Of a stretch of DNA of 64,000 nucleotides, positions 9,187-17,612 are shown in pieces; the stretch's first letter is position 1; every line of letters begins with the position of its first letter. The notes beneath the pieces were generated by a model. The model made no database searches, was not told the DNA's origin, and worked only from the letters and a program-made list of their open reading frames with translations. This DNA comes from Pseudomonas sp. PSB18 (GTDB taxonomy: Bacteria; Pseudomonadota; Gammaproteobacteria; Pseudomonadales; Pseudomonadaceae), in the NCBI RefSeq assembly GCF_014596565.1, contig NZ_NOIN01000015.1, forward strand, positions 1-64,000. Direction: 5' to 3'. The position numbers were made by a program, and so were the translations under genes.

Positions 9187-9972
9187 TTGCTTATCGAGTC
9201 CCGTCGCCGCGCCTATCTGACCGCCATGCAGGTGGTCAATTGGCTGCCGCGCACCGAATTGCCGTTCGCCGCCCCGTCGCGGCCCGAGCTGCTGGAAATG
9301 CCCGAGCCGGCAGAGATCGCGCCGGTGGTTGCGGCCCCCGTGGCCCGGACCGTGGCCGAGCCGGCAGCGCCTGTGGCCGAGCGACCGAAAATCGAAGTGC
9401 CACGGCCTAGCCTGGCCTCGACCCGCAACGGTGCCAAACCGGTGGAGGACGCGCCGGAGGTGCCGGCCCCTGCCAGGGTCGCGCCGGTCCCGCCACCGCG
9501 CTTCGCCCTGCAATTGCTGCGTGCCGGACGGTGCCTGTTGCTGGTGGAGCTGCCCACCGGCGAGCCATTCCAGAGCCGCGATCCCGCGTATCTGCTGCTC
9601 AAGGACATGTTGCGCGCCGCCGGGCTGCCGGACAGTCCGCAGATCGTGGGTGAACCGGTGCGCTGGCCGCTGTTGTCCCGCGGGACGATGGACCAGGGGC
9701 CGGAAGCGGCACGGGAGTTCGTCCAGGGTTTTGTAGCGGCGCGGCTCGAAGAGGCGCCCTGTGCGTGTCTGTGGCTGATCGGCCTGCCGGCGGTGAAGTT
9801 TGCCGGCGAAGCGGACGCGCAAGCGTTCAATCGCGAGCTGCAGGTCGAAGGGCTGGGATCGGCCTGGGCACTACCGGGCCTGGAACTGTTAATGGAAACG
9901 CCACAGCACAAGGCTGAAGTCTGGCAAGCCATGCGTCGGCTGATGGCGCGCTGGAAAGAATCGAATGAGTGA
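9187..9972 (+). CDS. holD: DNA polymerase III psi subunit (HolD-like)
   Basis: This is a probable psi subunit of the DNA polymerase III clamp loader, 261 residues. The N-terminus (SRRRAYLTAMQVVNWLPR) resembles the chi-binding start of E. coli HolD (SRRDWQLQQLGITQWSLR). The C-terminal ~110 residues also resemble HolD in hydrophobic pattern, ending in an ALPGLELL/KAEVWQAM helix. Between them lies a Pro/Ala/Val-rich linker at about residues 35-105, which makes it roughly twice the E. coli length. The N-terminal match supports the TTG at 9187 over the ATG at 9226. The gene overlaps rimI by 8 bases, the same holD-rimI order as in E. coli. Automated pipelines often label such proteins TonB-like because of the proline-rich linker. 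Confidence 0.78.
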   Translation: MLIESRRRAYLTAMQVVNWLPRTELPFAAPSRPELLEMPEPAEIAPVVAAPVARTVAEPAAPVAERPKIEVPRPSLASTRNGAKPVEDAPEVPAPARVAPVPPPRFALQLLRAGRCLLLVELPTGEPFQSRDPAYLLLKDMLRAAGLPDSPQIVGEPVRWPLLSRGTMDQGPEAAREFVQGFVAARLEEAPCACLWLIGLPAVKFAGEADAQAFNRELQVEGLGSAWALPGLELLMETPQHKAEVWQAMRRLMARWKESNE

Positions 9973-10417
9973 TGCTGTTTCGTTTCGCCCGATGACCGAG
10001 GCGGACCTCGACGCTGTGCTGAAGATCGAATACGCGGCCTACAGCCACCCCTGGACCCGAGGGATATTTCTCGATGGGTTGGGCAAGTACCAGATCTGGC
10101 TGATGTTCGAAGGCCAACAGCAAGTCGGGCATGGCGTGGTGCAGATCATTCTTGACGAGGCGCACCTGCTCAACATTACCGTCAAGCCGGAAAACCAGGG
10201 CCGGGGGCTGGGTTTGCGCCTGCTGGAGCATCTCATGTCGATTGCCTACAAGGCCGAGGCCCGGGAATGTTTCCTGGAGGTGCGTGACAGTAACCGCACG
10301 GCGTTCCGGCTGTACGAGCGCTATGGCTTCAACGAGATCGGCCGGCGGCGGGATTACTACCCGGCAGTGGGTGGACGTGAAGATGCGGTGGTCATGGCTT
10401 GCACGCTGGTGGATTGA
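9965..10417 (+). CDS. rimI: Ribosomal protein S18-alanine N-acetyltransferase RimI
   Basis: This is a GNAT acetyltransferase of 150 residues that acetylates the N-terminal alanine of ribosomal protein S18. The acetyl-CoA pyrophosphate-binding loop reads QGRGLG near residue 79, after the strand LLNITV. The RimI-typical EVRDSN and FRLYERYGF motifs follow, and RRRDYYP is near the C-terminus. Length is normal. The start codon overlaps the holD stop (ATGAGTGA). The gene ends just before a REP repeat pair. Confidence 0.95.
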   Translation: MSDAVSFRPMTEADLDAVLKIEYAAYSHPWTRGIFLDGLGKYQIWLMFEGQQQVGHGVVQIILDEAHLLNITVKPENQGRGLGLRLLEHLMSIAYKAEARECFLEVRDSNRTAFRLYERYGFNEIGRRRDYYPAVGGREDAVVMACTLVD

Positions 10418-10435
10418 AGCCAGCATAGAAGCCTC

Positions 10436-10529
10436 CTGTGGGAGCAAGGCTTGCCCGCGATAGCGATGGGTCAGTTGTCGAGCTATCGACTGTCCTGGCC
10501 TCATCGCGGGCAAGCCGTGTTCCCACAGG
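10436..10529. repeat. REP pair (REPIN), GGCTTGCCCGCGAT type
   Basis: Two inverted REP arms, TGTGGGAGCAAGGCTTGCCC and its near reverse complement (GGGCAAGCCGTGTTCCCACA), are separated by about 45 bases. This is a Pseudomonas REP doublet in the intergenic space after rimI. The arms differ at a few positions, as is usual. Confidence 0.9.
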
Positions 10530-10560
10530 TGTATAGGCAGGCTGGAGGGCTGCGTTTCAC

Positions 10561-10965
10561 TCAGCGCTTGCCATCCAGCGGGTCGATATCCGCCATCTCG
10601 GCCTCGTCCAATCCATCGCCCCCGCCAATGTCGTTTTCATCCACCACGCTCAGGTCCCAGTCGGCCTGCTCGTCGTCGCCGGCCTCGTGGGCATCCCGGG
10701 CGCCGTCTTCACGGATCAGCGTCTCGGGGCTCATGTCATCGTCGGTCGGTTGATGATCATCCATCGAGGCACCGGTCATGCCGGCCTCGCGGACGCGCTC
10801 ACGGGGCATCAAGTGTTCGCGCTCGTTTTCCGGCAGCTCGTCACCAATCTTCGCGCTGGGTTCATCTTCATCGAATTCCAGTTCATGCATCGAACCCATG
10901 CGGTCTTCGTTGTCATCGATGGGCTCCGGTTGCGCCGCATCGAAAGGACGTCGTGAATCATTCAT
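10561..10965 (-). CDS. Highly acidic, probably disordered Pseudomonas protein of unknown function
   Basis: This protein has 134 residues and about one third of them are Asp or Glu. It has almost no hydrophobic core and no membrane segment, so intrinsic disorder is likely. Repeated short acidic motifs such as DDNED, DEDEPS, DDDMSPE and DIGGGDGLDEAE run along it. Similar Pseudomonas proteins are often labelled serine kinase/phosphatase, but no kinase or phosphatase motif is visible. An AGGAGAACTACC sequence precedes the ATG and gives a good ribosome binding site. It stands alone between a REP pair and a divergent carbonic anhydrase gene. The role is unknown. Confidence 0.8.
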   Translation of the reverse strand: MNDSRRPFDAAQPEPIDDNEDRMGSMHELEFDEDEPSAKIGDELPENEREHLMPRERVREAGMTGASMDDHQPTDDDMSPETLIREDGARDAHEAGDDEQADWDLSVVDENDIGGGDGLDEAEMADIDPLDGKR

Positions 10966-11096
10966 GGTAGTTCTCCTGGTTTGGGCCTTACTGGATGGAC
11001 CGGTGGCCGTGTCGAGAATTCCAACGGCATTGACGAAGTGACCTCGACAGCCGCTCCGTTGTCAAAGTTGCGCACTGTTCTCGAGGGCAAGACAGC

Positions 11097-11741
11097 ATGA
11101 ACGAACTACAAGATCTGATTGATAACAACGCGCGCTGGGCCGATGCGATCAAGCAGGAGGATCCTGACTTCTTCGCCAAGCTGGCTCGTCAGCAAACCCC
11201 TGAATACCTGTGGATCGGCTGTTCCGATGCGCGGGTGCCGGCCAACGAAATCGTCGGCATGCTGCCGGGCGATCTGTTCGTGCACCGTAACGTGGCCAAC
11301 GTGGTGTTGCACACCGACCTCAACTGCCTGTCGGTGATCCAGTACGCAGTGGACGTGCTCAAGGTCAAACACATCCTCGTCACCGGCCATTATGGCTGTG
11401 GTGGCGTGCGTGCCTCGATGCAGGATCGCCAGTTGGGTCTGATCGATGGCTGGTTGCGTTCCATTCGCGACCTGTATTACGAGCATCGCGAAGCGTTGGC
11501 GCAACTGCCGACCGAAGAAGAGCGCGTGGACCGCCTGTGCGAACTCAACGTAATTCAACAGGTGGCCAACGTCGGCCACACCAGCATCGTGCAGAACGCC
11601 TGGCATCGCGGACAGAAGTTGTCGATCCATGGTTGCATTTATGGCATCAAGGACGGGCGCTGGAAAAGCCTGGACACCACGATCAGCGGTTTCGAGCAAT
11701 TGCCGCCGCAGTATCGCTTGCGTCCGGTGGGCGCCCCTTGA
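11097..11741 (+). CDS. can: Beta-class carbonic anhydrase
   Basis: This is a zinc enzyme interconverting CO2 and bicarbonate, 214 residues. Zinc ligands and the catalytic dyad are in place: Cys42, Asp44 and Arg46 in GCSDARVP, and His98 and Cys101 in GHYGCGG. The spacing matches E. coli Can. The ATG at 11097 follows a GAGGGCAAGACAGC leader. It faces the SET-domain gene, whose 3' end is only 11 bases away on the other strand. Cytoplasmic, likely supplying bicarbonate to carboxylases. Confidence 0.95.
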   Translation: MNELQDLIDNNARWADAIKQEDPDFFAKLARQQTPEYLWIGCSDARVPANEIVGMLPGDLFVHRNVANVVLHTDLNCLSVIQYAVDVLKVKHILVTGHYGCGGVRASMQDRQLGLIDGWLRSIRDLYYEHREALAQLPTEEERVDRLCELNVIQQVANVGHTSIVQNAWHRGQKLSIHGCIYGIKDGRWKSLDTTISGFEQLPPQYRLRPVGAP

Positions 11742-11752
11742 TCTGACTGGCG

Positions 11753-12280
11753 TCAGTCGCGGTGACAGCGGCGGCGCCAGTGCTTCAGGAACTTCATGCC
11801 CTGTTCATTGGGCGGTTCGTCATAGCCGGTGATCCAGCCATGGCAATTGGACGAACCGCACCGACAGGCAAACTGCCGGTAGAGCTTCTGTTCCGTGCTG
11901 GCGTGATCCATCGTCAGGCAGTCGCCTGCGTGAATGGACGTCAGCGCCCATAGCCACAGTTCGCTCATGTCGAGAAAGACATTCGGGTTGCAGGAATGCA
12001 GCAGCAATCCGGCGAAGTGCGGGTCATACATATGGATGTCCGGCAGGACCTGCACAGTGTGCGGGCGCCGCCGGCCCACCAGCAACCCCGATACCCTGCA
12101 CATCCGCTCCATGGGGGCGAACCTTTTCCGGGCGATAACCGCATTGCCGCGCCCGTTGGGGGTGCGTAGCACTTCGAAATCACGGGCAGACGGATAACCC
12201 AGGCGGAGGCTGAGTGCTTTTTCCGGGTAAATGCAGCCCCGGTCCTGTGAGAAGGCTTTATCTGCAACGAAGATGGTCAT
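11753..12280 (-). CDS. SET-domain protein with post-SET cysteine motif
   Basis: This is a compact SET-domain protein, 175 residues from the ATG at 12280, which has AAGGA five to nine bases upstream. SET features are visible in order: GRGNAV near residues 43-48, the HSCNPN signature at 95-100, and the post-SET cysteines C139, C141 and C146 (CRCGSSNC), which with the SET cysteine would bind one zinc. This is the fold of protein-lysine methyltransferases. The bacterial substrate is unknown, and the C-terminal tail (KHWRRRCHRD) is basic. Upstream in-frame codons to 12376 are not needed for the domain. It is convergent with carbonic anhydrase. Confidence 0.8.
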   Translation of the reverse strand: MTIFVADKAFSQDRGCIYPEKALSLRLGYPSARDFEVLRTPNGRGNAVIARKRFAPMERMCRVSGLLVGRRRPHTVQVLPDIHMYDPHFAGLLLHSCNPNVFLDMSELWLWALTSIHAGDCLTMDHASTEQKLYRQFACRCGSSNCHGWITGYDEPPNEQGMKFLKHWRRRCHRD

Positions 12281-12399
12281 GACAGTCCTTGTCGGTACAG
12301 GCCGACTTGCTGCCGTTGGCGTCCTGCCAACGGTCGTGAGTGACCCGGGTAGCTTCCTCCAAGTCCGGCGGGACATCTACTGTCAACTCTGACAGGCGC

Positions 12400-12443
12400 C
12401 AAAAGCGCTTCCCTGTGTGAGCGAAGGCTTACACTGGGAAGCG
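12400..12443 (-). terminator. Rho-independent terminator of the secreted-protein gene
   Basis: CGCTTCCC pairs with GGGAAGCG, and inside it GTGTGAG pairs with CTTACAC (one G-U) around a CGAAGG loop, with a single T-T mismatch between the stems. On the minus strand it is followed by CTTTT. It lies 47 bases beyond the stop of the 12491-13651 gene. Confidence 0.75.
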
Positions 12444-12490
12444 GACCCATGGCGAGGGCATATGTCCCCTCACCACAAAGCCTTCAGGGG

Positions 12491-13651
12491 TTATACCGAC
12501 TCGGATGGCAGCGGCATGGGCACCTTCAACTGCGGAAGTTGCGACTTGATCGCCGGCGTTTCGCATTTTTTCGCCGCATCTTCTGGCGATAGTTTGCGAA
12601 TCGAGGTGTAGAACAACTCGCAGGTTTTTTCCTTTTGCGTGACCTGCCAGGTCTGCGTGCACTGGTTCAATTGAGTCGTCGGGTCGCTGCTCGGCTTGCT
12701 GCCCATGCCGGCTTGCCAGCAGGCAGCGCTCAGGTCCTGGCCCATGACTTTCAGGCCTGCTGCGTCCGCCTTGGCTTCGTCGCCGCCGTAGCTTTCCGGG
12801 TCGGCGGCGTACCAGATGTAGCTTGGGTGGTTGGAGCCCAGGACTGGAACCTTGACGCCAGCGGCGGGAGAGATGGTCGCCAGGCCGAGCACCGCCACGG
12901 TCTGGCCATATTGGGTCTTGATCCAGTTCCGCACGGGGGCGCCAAAGGCCACCATCGGCAGCGCGGTCCCGCTGGCGCTCTGGCTGACTTGCTTGACCAT
13001 GGTGGTCTGGTAGTCGTTGAAGTAATCGTAGACACCTTCCAGCGTCGCGCCGGCGGTGGACGGCGCCGCGATGGGGGCGATATCGATGATGGTCTGGTAG
13101 GCCGGCGTCTGGCTGGCGGCAATGCCGTTGGCTGTCAGCAGGGTGGCCCAACGATCGGTGGTGGCTGATTCCAGGTAGTCCTGGGCCTGGGTCAGGGAAT
13201 AATCCGGCGGGAAGTGCAGAAGTTCGACGCTCTTGCGGTTTTCCAGGGCCATGCCCAACGGCAGGAACAGGTACCAGTTGTAGGCCCATTTCTTGTCGTC
13301 GTTGAGCTTCGTGGCTCCCTTGTACGCCAGGTCACCGGCATCGAGCAGTTTGCTCAATGGTTGGCCATAGGCTTTCGGCACGCCGCTGATGTGGGCGTAG
13401 ACCTTGCCGTTGTCGCGTTTGACGCTGACCTTGGCCGCGCCGTAGCCATCACGTTGAACGCTTTGGGTCAGGTAATGCTCGACGGTCTGTTCCAGCGTCC
13501 AGTTGCGGAAGCAGACGACATTGCAGTTGTTGGGGTAAGCGAAGAGGCGGGTGACGCGTTCGGTACTGCCAAGTTGTACATCGATGTCGGCCGCGTGGAC
13601 GGTGGCACTCAGGGCCAGGGCGACAAGAGGAAATACTGCGAGTTTAGACAT
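12491..13651 (-). CDS. Secreted protein of unknown function
   Basis: This protein has 386 residues. A clear Sec signal peptide (MSKLAVFPLVALALSATVHA) is probably cut after AHA-like VHA. The mature protein has three cysteine-rich spots: NNCNVVCF near residue 43, AACWQAG, and the C-terminal region with C-x-Q and KTCELFY. It also has many Tyr/Trp residues, which suggests a folded periplasmic or exported protein with disulphides. No catalytic motif is recognised. AAGGATCTGAGC before the ATG gives the ribosome binding site. It lies between two terminators and is therefore its own transcription unit. Confidence 0.8.
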   Translation of the reverse strand: MSKLAVFPLVALALSATVHAADIDVQLGSTERVTRLFAYPNNCNVVCFRNWTLEQTVEHYLTQSVQRDGYGAAKVSVKRDNGKVYAHISGVPKAYGQPLSKLLDAGDLAYKGATKLNDDKKWAYNWYLFLPLGMALENRKSVELLHFPPDYSLTQAQDYLESATTDRWATLLTANGIAASQTPAYQTIIDIAPIAAPSTAGATLEGVYDYFNDYQTTMVKQVSQSASGTALPMVAFGAPVRNWIKTQYGQTVAVLGLATISPAAGVKVPVLGSNHPSYIWYAADPESYGGDEAKADAAGLKVMGQDLSAACWQAGMGSKPSSDPTTQLNQCTQTWQVTQKEKTCELFYTSIRKLSPEDAAKKCETPAIKSQLPQLKVPMPLPSESV

Positions 13652-13724
13652 GCTCAGATCCTTTTCAGCGTTTGAGCCCTTCGAACAGGGCGCCCCCATA
13701 CTGAAACAGAGCGAGCCGAAGAAA

Positions 13725-13756
13725 AAGTGGGCCGATGTAAATATCGGCCCTTTTTT
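13725..13756 (-). terminator. Terminator after the fatty-acid transporter gene
   Basis: GGGCCGAT pairs with ATCGGCCC around GTAAAT and is flanked by A and T runs, so it can act on both strands. It lies 7 bases past the transporter stop on the minus strand. Confidence 0.8.
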
Positions 13757-13762
13757 ATGGCT

Positions 13763-15181
13763 TTATGGCGTCACTGGTGGCAAATAGGCCAATGTCGTCC
13801 CCAACGCCCATAGCAGCACCAGCACCAAGGGTGTGTGCACCAGCAGTTGCACGAAGGAAAAGCCGATCAAGTCCCTGGCTTTCAGCCCCAGCACACCCAG
13901 CAGCGGCAGCATGTAGAACGGGTTGATGAGGTTCGGCAACGCTTCGGCGGCGTTGTAGATCTGCACCGCCCAACCCAGATGGTAGTTCAGGTCATTGGCC
14001 ACCTGCATCACATAGGGGGCTTCAATGATCCACTTGCCTCCACCGGAAGGGATGAAGAAACCCAAGATTGCCGAGTAGACCCCCATCAACAACGCGTAGG
14101 TGTCATGGGAAGCGATCTGTACGAAAAAGGTCGAGATATGGTGGGCCAGTGTCTGGGCATCGCTGCCCTTGACCGTGGTCAGCAGTGCGGCTATCGAGCC
14201 GTATAGCGGGAACTGGATCAGTACGCCGGTAGTGGTCGGTACTGCGCGGGCCACCGCATCAAGAAAACTGCGCGGACGCCAGTGCAGCAATGCGCCGAGC
14301 ATCAGGAACAGGAAGTTGTAGGTGTTGAGTCCCGAAATCGCGCTGATCGCCGGTTTGGTCGAAAATTCGTGGAACAGCCAGCCGGCGGCCAGCAGCACCA
14401 GCGCGATAGTCAGCAGCGGGCTGTGCTCCAGCCATTCCCCGGGACGGGTGCGGGGTTGCAGGGCCGGCATGCTGAAGCTGGGGTCGATCCCGCACGCGGC
14501 GGCGTCACGGGCGCTGTTTGGGCCTGGGGCGGTCGCGTAGGCAACCAGTAGCGAAATGACGATCAGCGCCAGCAACATCACGCCGGACTGCCAGAGGAAA
14601 ATGGTCTGGGTGAATGGGATGACGCCGGTGATCGACAGGATCGACGGCGGCAGGCTGGCCGGGTTGGCCTGCAATTGCGCGGCCGACGACGATAACCCCA
14701 AGGCCCACACCGCGCCGAGGCCCAGGTAAGCGGCTGCGCCAGCGGCGCGATAATCCATTTTCAGATCGGTGCGGCGGGCGAGGGCGCGCACCAGCAGGCC
14801 GCCGAAGACCAGCGACAGGCCCCAGTTGAGCAACGAGGCGACCATGGAGATCAACGCGACCCAGGCCACTGCGGAGCGCCCGTTCCTTGGGATACGTGCC
14901 AGGCGGTCGATCAACCTGACGGCGGGTGGCGAGCTGGCGACCACGTAGCCGCCGATCACGACGAAGGCCATCTGCATGGTGAACGGTATCAGGCTCCAGA
15001 AACCATCGCCGAACGCCATGGCGGCGGCTGTAGGTGTGGCGCCGATAAACTGCGTTGCCAGCGCGACCACCAGCACCGCCAGCGCGGCAAAGACCCAGGA
15101 GTCGGGAAACCAGCGTTCGGCAAAACTGGAGCAACGCAAGGCGAAGCGGGCGGAGCGGCTGTCTTGGATGTCGGTGGTCAC
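13763..15181 (-). CDS. Short-chain fatty acid transporter (AtoE family)
   Basis: This is an inner-membrane transporter of the AtoE/short-chain fatty acid family, 472 residues and about 12 hydrophobic segments. Family features include the ERWFPDSWVF start, GGYVVASSP, and the conserved FFIPSGGGKWIIEAP segment in the C-terminal half. The start is a GTG with GAGGT eight bases upstream; the in-frame extension to 15328 has no family resemblance and lacks a ribosome site. No CoA-transferase or thiolase genes of an ato operon are adjacent, so it is a stand-alone gene. It is divergent from the chemoreceptor gene. Confidence 0.85.
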   Translation of the reverse strand: MTTDIQDSRSARFALRCSSFAERWFPDSWVFAALAVLVVALATQFIGATPTAAAMAFGDGFWSLIPFTMQMAFVVIGGYVVASSPPAVRLIDRLARIPRNGRSAVAWVALISMVASLLNWGLSLVFGGLLVRALARRTDLKMDYRAAGAAAYLGLGAVWALGLSSSAAQLQANPASLPPSILSITGVIPFTQTIFLWQSGVMLLALIVISLLVAYATAPGPNSARDAAACGIDPSFSMPALQPRTRPGEWLEHSPLLTIALVLLAAGWLFHEFSTKPAISAISGLNTYNFLFLMLGALLHWRPRSFLDAVARAVPTTTGVLIQFPLYGSIAALLTTVKGSDAQTLAHHISTFFVQIASHDTYALLMGVYSAILGFFIPSGGGKWIIEAPYVMQVANDLNYHLGWAVQIYNAAEALPNLINPFYMLPLLGVLGLKARDLIGFSFVQLLVHTPLVLVLLWALGTTLAYLPPVTP

Positions 15182-15401
15182 GGCGATTACCTCGATTCTT
15201 ATATTGGTTTTATGGATACGGGTATCTGGAGCGGCGAGGCCCCGACAACGGTAGAACAAACCACTGACCATGAAAGATGGGCCAGGGTTCGCGAGCGTCC
15301 CGCAAAGCGCCAGGCTGACCAATGACACTCTTCAGAAAAAAGTCGCCGCGCCGATGGCATGAGAACAGCTTGTCAATTCTCCTGCCAGTCGGAGCATGCC
15401 T

Positions 15402-16718
15402 ATGTTCAACCAACGCTTGAAGCAGGAGCTGACGGCTCTGCGCCAAGAACTCTCCAGCCTCATGCAAGTAAAGGAAAGCCTGGACCGCGAAATGCTGGCG
15501 CTCACCCTTGATGCCGGGGGGCGGGTGCAGACGGTCAATCAGAAATTTCTAGATGAAATGCATTACAAGAGCCAGGACCTCATCGGCCGGGCAGTGGAAG
15601 ATCTGGTGCCGGCCTATTTGAAATCCAATGAATTCCAGCTTCGCTTCAAGTCGGCGTTGACCCGTGGCGAGCATTTTTCTGGCGCCGTGCGCCTGCTGCG
15701 GGGCAACGGCAAGGAGGCCTGGCTGCGCTCGATCCTTCAGCCTGTAAAAGGAGTTGATGGGCGAGTCCGTTATTTCTCGATGTACTCCAATGACCTGACC
15801 CGCACCATCGAAGGTTCTCGCGAGCATGAAAACCTCATCGGTGCATTGGTGCGTTCAACGGCGGTGATCGAGTTTGACCTGGACGGTCACGTCCTGACAG
15901 CCAATGACCGCTTTCTCAACGCCATGGGTTATAGCTTGGCGCAGGTCAAGGGCAAGCATCACCGCACCTTTTGCGAGCCGGAGGAATACAACAGTCCCGC
16001 CTACCAGCAGTTCTGGAAACGCCTGAACAGCGGTGAGTTTGTCGCAGGCCGGTTCAAGCGCCTCGACAGCAGTGGCCGTGAAATATGGCTGGAGGCTTCC
16101 TATAACCCGGTGGTCGACGCCAACGATCGACTGTACAAAGTGGTCAAGTTCGCCACGAACATCACCGATCAGGTCAACCAGGAAAAGGCTGTCGCCCAGG
16201 CCGCCAACATCGCCTACAGCACGTCCCTGCAAACCGACAGTAGCGCCCAGCGCGGCACCACTGTGGTGACCCAGGCCGTGGACGTGATGCGCGACCTGGC
16301 CCGACACATGCAGACCGCCGGCGAAGGCATCGAGGCGCTGAACGAGCAATCCCTGGTGATCGGTACCATCGTCAAGACCATCAGCGGCATCGCCGAACAG
16401 ACCAACCTGCTGGCACTCAACGCGGCCATCGAAGCCGCCCGTGCCGGTGAACAGGGCCGAGGTTTTGCGGTAGTGGCCGATGAGGTACGGCAACTGGCGT
16501 CGCGTACCAGCCAGGCCACCGACGAAATCGTTGGCGTGGTTCGCCAGAACCAGGACATGGCACGCAATGCCGTGTCGTTGATGACGGACGGCAAGCACCA
16601 GGCGGAGCAGGGCCTGGCCCTGGCTGCCGAGGCGGGTACGGTGATCGTCGAGATCCAGGATGGGGCGAAGAAGGTGGTCGATGCCGTGAGCCAGTTCGCC
16701 AATCAACTGTCGAACTGA
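15402..16718 (+). CDS. Soluble PAS-PAS methyl-accepting chemotaxis protein, BdlA-like
   Basis: This cytoplasmic chemoreceptor has 438 residues and no membrane segment. A short coiled coil (residues 5-30) is followed by two PAS domains (about 30-145 and 150-270), each ending in a typical PAC strand (VRYFSMYSNDLT, LYKVVKFATNIT). The MCP signalling domain has the hairpin tip EQTNLLALNAAIEAARAGE. The layout and size match BdlA of P. aeruginosa, which links redox or nutrient cues and c-di-GMP to biofilm dispersal. ATG 15402 is chosen because GGAG sits seven bases upstream; ATG 15396 would be too close. Function as BdlA is inference from architecture. Confidence 0.88.
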   Translation: MFNQRLKQELTALRQELSSLMQVKESLDREMLALTLDAGGRVQTVNQKFLDEMHYKSQDLIGRAVEDLVPAYLKSNEFQLRFKSALTRGEHFSGAVRLLRGNGKEAWLRSILQPVKGVDGRVRYFSMYSNDLTRTIEGSREHENLIGALVRSTAVIEFDLDGHVLTANDRFLNAMGYSLAQVKGKHHRTFCEPEEYNSPAYQQFWKRLNSGEFVAGRFKRLDSSGREIWLEASYNPVVDANDRLYKVVKFATNITDQVNQEKAVAQAANIAYSTSLQTDSSAQRGTTVVTQAVDVMRDLARHMQTAGEGIEALNEQSLVIGTIVKTISGIAEQTNLLALNAAIEAARAGEQGRGFAVVADEVRQLASRTSQATDEIVGVVRQNQDMARNAVSLMTDGKHQAEQGLALAAEAGTVIVEIQDGAKKVVDAVSQFANQLSN

Positions 16719-16811
16719 GGCGATGTTTTATTGTTTTTTACATATTAATTGTTGTTTTACGATAATTTCGTGACTATGTTTGGCGCTCCCCTATTCTGTT
16801 GGAGCCCTGAC

Positions 16812-17369
16812 ATGTGTTCGAATCGTCTCGCCCTGTACAGCCAGCGCATGGCTGCCATCACGCTTGTTTTCATTGTCGCGATGATGGCACTTAACGCTGC
16901 TGCCTGGCTGTTTCCTGATGTTGCGTCAAAGTACGGGCTGGGCTTTTCCCTGACCGAGCGGCAATTGTCCAGTTTGCCCGGGGGAGAGGCGATGGGGTTG
17001 ATGGGCTGGCAACGTCTGGGCGGCATTCTTCTGTCCAGCGTGCCTCTGCTGGCGCTCGCGGTCGGGCTGGTCAACCTGCGGCAGCTCTTCAGGCGCTATG
17101 CCCAAGGGCAGTATTTTTCCAGTGAGGCCGCTGTTTATCTTGGAAACGCAGGTCGCGCGGTCGCGCTGTGGGTGTTGCTGGATTTCCTGTGCGAACCGTT
17201 TCTCAGCCTGCTGGTCACGATCAATGCGCCGGTGGGTGAGCGATTACTGACCATCAGCATCACCGCTCCGTCCTTCGTCGCCTTGTTCCTTGCCGCCTGT
17301 ATCGCAATCATTGCCCGGATATTGTCTCAGGCCAGTGAAGTCGACTCAGAAAACAGAACTTTCGTTTGA
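16812..17369 (+). CDS. DUF2975-like membrane protein
   Basis: This protein has 185 residues and four hydrophobic segments, at about residues 12-35, 60-85, 105-130 and 145-170. It resembles the DUF2975 family of small membrane proteins. The ATG at 16812 has GGAG seven bases upstream; longer in-frame starts to 16749 lie in AT-rich leader DNA. The XRE regulator gene follows only 7 bases downstream, and DUF2975 plus a small YozG-like XRE regulator is a recurring two-gene unit in bacteria. The upstream 16720-16790 stretch is very AT-rich and probably holds the promoter. The biochemical function is unknown. Confidence 0.75.
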   Translation: MCSNRLALYSQRMAAITLVFIVAMMALNAAAWLFPDVASKYGLGFSLTERQLSSLPGGEAMGLMGWQRLGGILLSSVPLLALAVGLVNLRQLFRRYAQGQYFSSEAAVYLGNAGRAVALWVLLDFLCEPFLSLLVTINAPVGERLLTISITAPSFVALFLAACIAIIARILSQASEVDSENRTFV

Positions 17370-17376
17370 GAAACTC

Positions 17377-17595
17377 ATGCCTATCGTTATTCAACTGGAT
17401 GTGATGCTGGCGACGCGCAAGGTCAAATCCAAGGACCTGGCCGCCGCAATCGGCATCACGGAAGCCAACCTCTCCCTGCTGAAACAGGGAAAGGTCAAGG
17501 GCATACGCCTGGCAACGCTCGAGGCCATTTGCAGTTACCTGCAATGTCAGCCCGCCGATCTGTTGATTTATCAACCTGAGGGCGAGCAGTCATGA
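17377..17595 (+). CDS. Small XRE-family transcriptional regulator (YozG-like)
   Basis: This is a 72-residue helix-turn-helix protein. The HTH spans about residues 18-45 (DLAAAIGITEANLSLLKQGK), followed by the IRLATLEAICSYLQCQPADLL segment typical of this subfamily. It has no effector domain. It follows the DUF2975 gene by 7 bases and is likely co-transcribed. The regulated gene may be its own operon; this is inference. It ends 17 bases before the convergent ggt stop, with no obvious terminator between. Confidence 0.88.
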   Translation: MPIVIQLDVMLATRKVKSKDLAAAIGITEANLSLLKQGKVKGIRLATLEAICSYLQCQPADLLIYQPEGEQS

Positions 17596-17612
17596 GCGAG
17601 CCGGATCTTCGC

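Noticed and set aside
10561..10965. Serine kinase/phosphatase
   Set aside because: A label often attached to this kind of acidic protein; no kinase or phosphatase motif is visible.
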